Under the pieces are notes generated by a model. That model saw nothing but the letters and a program-made list of their open reading frames with translations, was not told where the DNA came from and ran no database searches. 64,000 bases of DNA, taken from assembly GCA_001972305.1 (NCBI GenBank), contig BDDD01005104.1, positions 1-64,000 on the forward strand, in the 5' to 3' direction. Shown here piece by piece: positions 58,003 to 64,000 of this stretch. Each line of letters starts with the position of its first letter. The first letter of the stretch is position 1. A program made the translations under genes and the position numbers. The DNA comes from Cephalotus follicularis. Lineage: Eukaryota; Streptophyta; Magnoliopsida; Oxalidales; Cephalotaceae.

Positions 58003-60295
58003 CATACACAACTTTAACCTTGTTGTTCAAACTCTTCCCGGTATCGGATCGACGCAAGACCACCACCATTGGACTCCTCTCTACTAGGGCTTCCATCTAT
58101 CACCGAAGTCATCACCATCCGTCGTTGTTGACTACTGTTGATCATCATGGACTGACGCCGACTGGGGTTCTACCATCACCATCTGAAAGCCTCTGCCCCG
58201 ACCTACCAAAAAGTCTGAAGGAGCATCGTCTTTTGACCACCAGAAGTGTCTGAAACAACCATAGAAATGTCGCAGTTTGTACCGTTCCGATGAACCCCTT
58301 TCCGTGCTCTGTTCAGAGTTTTGAGACCATACCCCGACTCCTTTCGATGAGACGAAGCTAACCGTACCATCCCCGTGACCAACTGAGGCCGGCAAGGCGA
58401 CGTGTGTCACGCACGCGCCATCCTCCGGTGGTGGCGTCCTGCCGGAGCCACTACCATTCTAATCCTTGCTTTCCGCTGATCTTCTGGTTCAAGTTTCATC
58501 CAATTTGGACTTCGGTAAGACCTTGAACGATTCATTTTTTTGTCTTTAACGTTGGTTTTTCTGTCCCGATACATCGGTTTCTATGTTTGCTTTGTTTAAT
58601 CATTTTACTATCTGTTTTTAAGCATATTTGATATGTTTGAGAGATTGTAAAGTATTTCGGATACCCTGGACACTTTAACTGTAAAAATCGGCACCGTTGA
58701 GAACCCTCCGGGTTTGTTTGGACCCTTGGATAATGGACTATCACTGGATTTTTAGTTTTAATAGTTTAAAAACTTATATGGACTTTAAATGTTAATATTT
58801 TATAAACCGGTATGTGATTTTAGGCCATTGGCCTTTGTGAGAGATTTAAACAATGTTTTTATAATCGTACTTCTGCTATTGTTGGTCGTATAGGTCGGTT
58901 ATAGTTTTCTGACATCTACACGCATTCCATTGCATAAGCATTTCATGAATAGTACATGTTTGAGTTTCTACTTAATTGTCGAGTATGGTCTGACACGCAT
59001 ATATCTGTCTATTGTCCGCATATGGCAGAGGACCCTGCTCCTGTTGCTGGCCCGGGTGGAGACGGGCAGGCGTAGTTGCACGTAGTACTATGAGTGAAAC
59101 TTTCTATTTAGTGTTATTTTTATGAAACGCTTTTAATGTTTTATAGATTTCAAAAAGTTCTTTTTAACTATGTTCTGAAATATTAAATTGAAACGAGTAA
59201 CTGTACACACGGCCTACGTCTTCTATAAACTAGCTTTACAGCAAGGACTTTTAAGTCACTTTGATTTTTGCTTTAAATACATGCTTTAAATAGTATACAT
59301 TGTTGATGCACTTGGGAACCTAGATCATTGATGATACTGTTACCAACCGTAGTGGTTTATCTCTACACTTGTATTGAGCTCTGTTGATACGTGGGTACGA
59401 CGGTACCTACGTCACTTTCTGCTGGACGTTCGGGCCGACGGGGCCCAGGCGTCATTATTACTATCAGGGACCCTTGCATCACCTGTACTACTCTGTTTTA
59501 CTTCTGATATTACTCTGTTTTAATTCTAATAGTATTTTGTTTTACTTCTGGTTACTATTCTGTTTTAAATTCTGTTTTGGAGTCTATTTTACTCTGTTTC
59601 AATTCTGTTTATCGGTATACCGATACAAGTATTTTTTAAATTGAAGCACGAGTATAGGTGAGCGAGAGTATCCTAAGTCTTTCTGGTTTCATCTCACTAG
59701 TCATGTGGACTAACCCCCTCCCTGTTTTATTTTTCTTTCAGTTTTGAGACCGGTGGTTCAGCTCTCGTGACGAGCTTACTTTTCTGTTGTATCAGTCAGT
59801 GGAGGTATTACGAGGAGCTACTTAGTACGCCTACCGAGTCTGCATGCCTCATTTATGCTTTTCACGCATCTGGGGCATTTTGGAAAGTTTATTATATTTC
59901 ACATCTATGTTTGTATATATTAAATTTACCTCAATTCTTTTATTTCCGTTTGGTTGAGGCTGAGCCCGACCTTGTTATCATTACTGTTTTAAATTGTGGA
60001 TTTCCTCCTACGGGAGTGTGGCTTGCCGAGGGCTGAGCCCATTTTTATAAATTGTATTTTCCTTTACAGGGGGTATAGTCCGATAAACGGATACTACATG
60101 CCCGATTTTTATAAAAATTTAAGAGTTAGAATTATTTTCAAGTTTTTAAAAAGGTTCAACTTTAAGATTTTTAAATTGATTGAATGGTTTATAAGTAGTT
60201 TTCAAACTGGTTTTTAGATATCACATGGAGGTTTCCGAAATGAAGCTTACCATGTGGTGGTCACATCCATCTCGGTCGGGACGGGTGTGACATTT

Positions 60296-60307
60296 TGGTA
60301 TCAGAGA
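60296..60307 (+). promoter_or_regulatory. Primer binding site of element H
   Basis: TGGTATCAGAGA follows the LTR end by three bases and matches an initiator Met-tRNA primer site. Confidence 0.88.
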
Positions 60308-60407
60308 TTTTGGTTGTTATATTTTGTAGTCACATCTGCAGGTCATGCATAACATCTAAATATTCTATCAGTGTCTGACTCTAGTATGTCTGGTGTAGGT
60401 AGTAGCT

Positions 60408-61560
60408 ATGCCTCGTGGAACCAGTTGACCTCCCCGCGGAAGGGGCAGATGAAGACCTGGTAGAGTCGCATATTCGGTTGCTCAGGTAGAGCCGGAGCTT
60501 GAGTTTGTCGACGGGGCATCTCAGCAGGAGCCATCTGTTCAGAGTGTTCATGAACCTGATTGGGCGCCATGACCACCACCCCCACCCCCACCAGCAGCCA
60601 ATGCTATACAGTCCGAGCTTTTTCTGGCAGTTGCCACGCTTACACAGGCCCTTGACGCCACTCGATGACAGACTCTACCTATTGAGCAGGTGAGACGCCT
60701 AGGAGGCACCACTTTTTCTGGTACTACTGACCCCACAGTAGCTGAGGCATGGATTCGTAGGATGGAGTGGATCTTTTAGCAGATGAGTGTCACCGATGAC
60801 ATCAGAGTTCTGTATACATCATTTTTATTGGATGGGAGTGCTTTACACTGGTGGGAGGCCTTGAGCGGTAGATATCCACCTCCAACAGTGATTACATGGG
60901 CAGTTTTCCGGAGAGAGTTTGACTTACACTTCTTCCCCAGAGTTTACACAAAGGATCAGAGGAGAGATTTCATTAGGTTACATCAGGGTAATATGAATGT
61001 ATTAGAATATGAGCAGGGATTTGTAGACTTGTCCAGATATGCTCCTTCTCTAGTTGCTGATGAGGAGGAGCGATGTTAGAGGTTCAGAGATGGTTTGAGA
61101 TATGAGCTGAGACACCCTGCATCCATGACAGAGTGGACAGATTTTGGGATGTTAGTTCAGGCATGCATGAGGATTGAGCGCATCATGGAGGATCAGAGAC
61201 GTCGACAGGATGGTCGGAAAAGGAACTCACAGGGATTTACTCAGGGAGAGAGTTCCAGTACTAGGCAGAGAAGACGAGGACCCCCACAATCTTCTGGTAG
61301 ATCTCTTGGTGAGGGGACTCAAGGGTTTTCAGGATATGGGGGTCCGGGAGCTTACACTCTACACAAACTCAGTCGGTGGGCAGTACACAGTGGGGGCCTC
61401 AGTAGAACCGTCAGAGCACTGGATTTAGAGGTACTGCACCTGCACAGGGCTACCCTCCTTGCGCGATCTGTGGACGTCCTCATCCAGAAGAGTGTAGGCG
61501 GGGGGCTCAGACTTGTTTTAGATATGGACAAGTAGGACATTATGTACAGGATTGCCCTCA
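60408..61560 (+). pseudogene. gag: Element H gag
   Basis: Starting at the ATG at 60408 (MPRGTS), one frame runs with several stops through VAEAWIRRMEWIF, then GSALHWWEALSGRYPP, FRREFDLHFFP, FIRLHQGNMNVLEYEQGF and RFRDGLRYELRHP. This is the retrotransposon gag domain (about 60780-61150). The zinc-knuckle region at 61460-61560 is in another frame: CAICGRPHPEEC, then CFRYGQVGHYVQDC. The second Cys of the CCHC knuckle is Tyr. Frameshift and stops make it inactive. Confidence 0.9.
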
Positions 61561-62275
61561 GCCAGCTCTAACCATGGGTTCAGTACAGAGATCAGCAGGG
61601 TCTAGTGAACAAAGTACTGGTAGAGGATATGGGTATGCAAGCTAGCAGGGCTCAGGGAAAAGAGGGATAGCGCCAGTACCACATGCCAGAACATCAGGGA
61701 CATCCGGTAAAGGACATCCGGGTAGGCCGAGGATAATGCATACTAGAGTCCATGCTATGTCTCAGAAGGAGGCTCGGATGGCCCACGACGTAGTTGTAGG
61801 TACAGTCACTATCTTTAGTAGAGAGGCTTTTGTTTTGATAGATACTGGCTCATCTTTTTAATATCTAGCATCTGCATTCCGCATTTATGCTGACCGAGTG
61901 TTGAGTGATTTGGGTTATACCTTAGCTGTGTCTACCTCGATAGGTCAAAGTTTTATGGTCGAGAGGGTGTACCGAGGTTGTAGCATTCTTATAGGAGGTC
62001 ATGATCTGCTGGCAGACTTGATACCGTTACAGATGTATGATATCGACGCAATCCTAGGGATGGATTTGTTAGTCTCCCATCGGGCAAGCGTGGACTGCTT
62101 TAGGAGAGTGGTTACCTTCCATTTACCGGATGAAACAGAGTTGGAGTTAGTTGGGGAGCGCCATATTATGCTGACTTGTATGATTTCGGCATTGTCAGCT
62201 AGGAGGTTATTACATAGGGGATGTCAAGGTTATCTGGCTCATATTTTAGCACGAGGATCTCTGGGCCGAGGTTGG
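61561..62275 (+). pseudogene. Element H protease
   Basis: The retropepsin active site VLIDTGSSF is at 61835-61860 and is followed immediately by a TAA. The domain continues with DRVLSDLGYTL, GGHDLLADLIPL and ILGMDLLVSHRASVDC, and then a frameshift near 62275 leads into RT. It would have cleaved the gag-pol polyprotein. Confidence 0.88.
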
Positions 62276-63230
62276 AGGATATACCTGTGGCTCGTGAGTT
62301 TCCTGATGTATTCCCAGATGAGTTTCCAAGGTTACCGCCAAAGCGCAAGGTTGAGTTTGGGATAGATTTGGCACCAGGTGCTCTGATTTCACTTCCACCT
62401 TACCGGATGGCACCAGCTGAACTTAGAGAGCTCAAATCACAGTTACAGGATTTGATCGAGAAGGGGTTCATTAGACCCAGTAGTTCTCCGTGGGGTGCAT
62501 CGGTTTTGTTTGTAAAGAAGAATGATGGTACCCTTTGCCTCTACATCGACTACAGAAAACTCAACCGAGTTACAGTGCGCAATAAGTATCCTCTGTCGCG
62601 CATCGATGATCTATTTGACCAGCTTCAGGGAGCCAGTGCGTTTACAAAGATAGATCTTCGTTCTGGGTATCATCAGTTAAGGATTCGGGAGGAGGATGTC
62701 CCGAAGTCGGCTTTCAGAACTCGGTACGGGCATTATGAGTTCTTGGTTATGCCGTTTGGGCTGACCAATGTCCCTGCAGTGTTCATGGACATGATGAACC
62801 GAGTATTCAGACCTTTTCTGGACAGATTTGTAGTAGTATTCATTGATGACATCATGGTATACTCTAGGAGTAAGGAGGAGCATAGGGAGCATTTGAGGTT
62901 GGTTTTGTAGACCTTGAGGGATGAGCACTTGTATGGTAAATTCATCAAGTGCGAGTTTTGGCTTAACAGGGTAGGCTTATTGGGAAACGTAGTTTCTGGA
63001 CAGGGCATTGAGGTGGATCCCAATAAGGTTGAGGCAGTGATGAGTTGGGAGCGGCTAGTTAGTGTGACAGAGGTTAGGAGTTTTCTGGGTTTGACAAGGT
63101 ATTACCGCCTGCTCATAGAGGGTTTTTCCTCGTTAGCTTTACCTCTGACAAAGCTGACGAGGAAGGATGCTCATTTTGAGTGGTCTGATGCTTGTGAGAG
63201 GATCTTTCAAGAGCTAAAGGCTCGGTTGAC
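62276..63230 (+). pseudogene. Element H reverse transcriptase
   Basis: RT entry [19 protein letters not shown], then [84 protein letters not shown] and the catalytic box [12 protein letters not shown] (62830-62865). The FIDD Asp pair is intact, unlike element A. A TAG at 62908-62910 interrupts the thumb. After it come [17 protein letters not shown] and [18 protein letters not shown] in the same frame. It is the best preserved RT in the window. Confidence 0.93.
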
Positions 63231-63747
63231 GTCTGCGCCAGTCCTGACCTTGCCTTCGCCAGGAGGAGGATATATATTGTATAGTGATGCTTCCCTGCAG
63301 GGTCTGGGGTGTGTTCTGATGCAGCATGGGAAGGTAGTTGCTTATGCTTCCAAACAATTGAAAAATCATGAGTTGAACTATCCTACTCACGATTTGGAGT
63401 TGGCAGCAGTAGTCTTCGCTTTGAAGATCTTGAGGCATTACCTATATGGAGAACAGTGTCAAATCTTCACCGATCATCAAAGTATGAAGTATCTGTTTAT
63501 TTAGATAGAGCTGAATCTGCGACAAAGGAGATGGATTGAGTTGATCAAAGATTATGACTGCACTATTGACTACCATATGGGCAGGGCGAACGTAGTTGCA
63601 GATGCCTTGAGTAGGAAGTCTTCTGCTTCTATTATTCATCTGAGGACTACGTATCTGCCTATGTTAGAGGATTTGAGGTCTCTACAGGTGGCAGGTGGAT
63701 TTATCAGTGATGGACACAGGAGCCTTGTTGGCTATTTTTTGAGTTAG
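63231..63747 (+). pseudogene. Element H RNase H
   Basis: [20 protein letters not shown] holds the first catalytic Asp. [18 protein letters not shown] contributes the Glu and [11 protein letters not shown] the next Asp. A TAG at 63502-63504 cuts the frame, which resumes with [12 protein letters not shown] and the linker VVADALSRK. The last stop is at 63745-63747. Confidence 0.9.
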
Positions 63748-64000
63748 ACCGATCATGTTGGACCGTATTCGAGAGGCACATAGTCAGTATGACAGAGTTC
63801 TGATGTATTGTCAGAGATTATGTGTGCCTGATGTTGGGACTATCAGACCGGAGATTCTCGAGGAGGCTCATTGTTTAGCATGGTCGATGCATCCTGGTAG
63901 CACCAAGATGTATCGGGACTTGAGAGAGCATTATTGGTGGAGTGGCATGAAGAGAGATATAGTTGAGTATGTATCCCAATGTATGACCTGTCAACAGATC
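63743..64000 (+). pseudogene. Element H integrase N-terminus (runs off window)
   Basis: In a different frame from RNase H, an 86-codon stretch reads LDRIREAHSQYDRVL, RLCVPDV, EILEEAHCLAWSMHPGSTK, DLREHYWWSGMK and QCMTCQQI. The HHCC zinc finger is complete: both His in EEAHCLAWSMH and both Cys in QCMTC. The catalytic core lies beyond the window. Confidence 0.88.

Larger units (their letters stand above)
57540..60292 (+). mobile_element. 5' LTR of chromovirus-like element H (family B)
   Basis: It ends GGGACGGGTGTGACA at 60292, four bases before a primer site. The start TACGACACCC at 57540 aligns with the TGTGACATCC start of solo LTR 28130-30661, so the TG end seems mutated. Shared landmarks are a TATA box, CT-rich leader, gttatagttttctgac(a/g)tct, the GGACGTTCGG stem-loop (59432-59455) and the terminal ctgataaac block. 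Length is about 2.75 kb. The target duplication cannot be tested because the 3' end lies outside the window. Confidence 0.82.

Overview
The window is repeat-packed plant intergenic DNA, probably from a large-genome eudicot. The evidence is plant-specific LTR-retrotransposon lineages on both strands: Tekay-type chromoviruses, Athila-type Ty3/gypsy elements with a tRNA-Asp primer site, and one Ty1/copia element. There are also many solo LTRs with 5-bp target duplications and a hAT-type terminal fragment. I find no convincing host protein gene, tRNA or rRNA. The species cannot be named from the sequence.

Region 1 (1-22940) is one minus-strand Tekay-type element (A) torn open by later insertions. 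Its 3' LTR (216-1861) and polypurine tract come first, then the integrase C-terminus and chromodomain (1886-3085). The integrase resumes at 9294-9429, with RNase H and reverse transcriptase up to an assembly gap at 11165-11189. A related LTR (11190-14142), gag (14143-15091), the primer site (15231-15244) and the 5' LTR (15251-22940) follow. Solo LTR B (3086-9293) sits inside the integrase zinc finger; it holds solo LTR C (5467-8860), which holds solo LTR D (5779-7106). The 5' LTR is split by LTR F1 (15311-20433), itself split by solo LTR F2 (17356-20125). Most nestings are supported by target duplications.

Region 2 (22941-31287) has an unrecognised AT-rich stretch, a truncated plus-strand LTR (24077-26880), a promoter-like repeat (26881-28129) and a second solo LTR of family B (28130-30661, target duplication GACTA). 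A rearranged copy of the neighbouring repeat follows.

Region 3 (31288-52743) is an Athila composite. Ath-1 (minus) supplies a 3' LTR, an integrase C-terminus (33645-34251) and, across an insertion, RT to integrase core (47288-49301). Ath-2 (minus, 36846-47287) is an internally deleted element with a 3-kb tandem duplication, separated by a 217-bp hAT-type fragment. Ath-3 (plus, 49312-52743) is a second copy of the same deletion derivative, joined head-to-head to Ath-1 at a small perfect inverted repeat. An LTR fragment (34252-36845) separates Ath-1 from Ath-2.

Region 4 (52744-57539) is a decayed minus-strand copia gag-pol cut by the Ath-3 LTR, with its long 5' region. Region 5 (57540-64000) is a plus-strand chromovirus-like element (H): 5' LTR of family B, primer site, gag, protease, RT, RNase H and the integrase zinc finger, running off the window.

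The most unusual signal is a palindromic motif related to GCGTCGACGC. It forms islands in LTRs or leaders of three otherwise unrelated lineages (Tekay-type, Athila, copia). Others are a six-copy 126-bp in-frame expansion inside a dead RT, a deletion-derivative Athila subfamily defined by a shared RT-integrase fusion, and a stem-loop near the 3' part of several LTR families.
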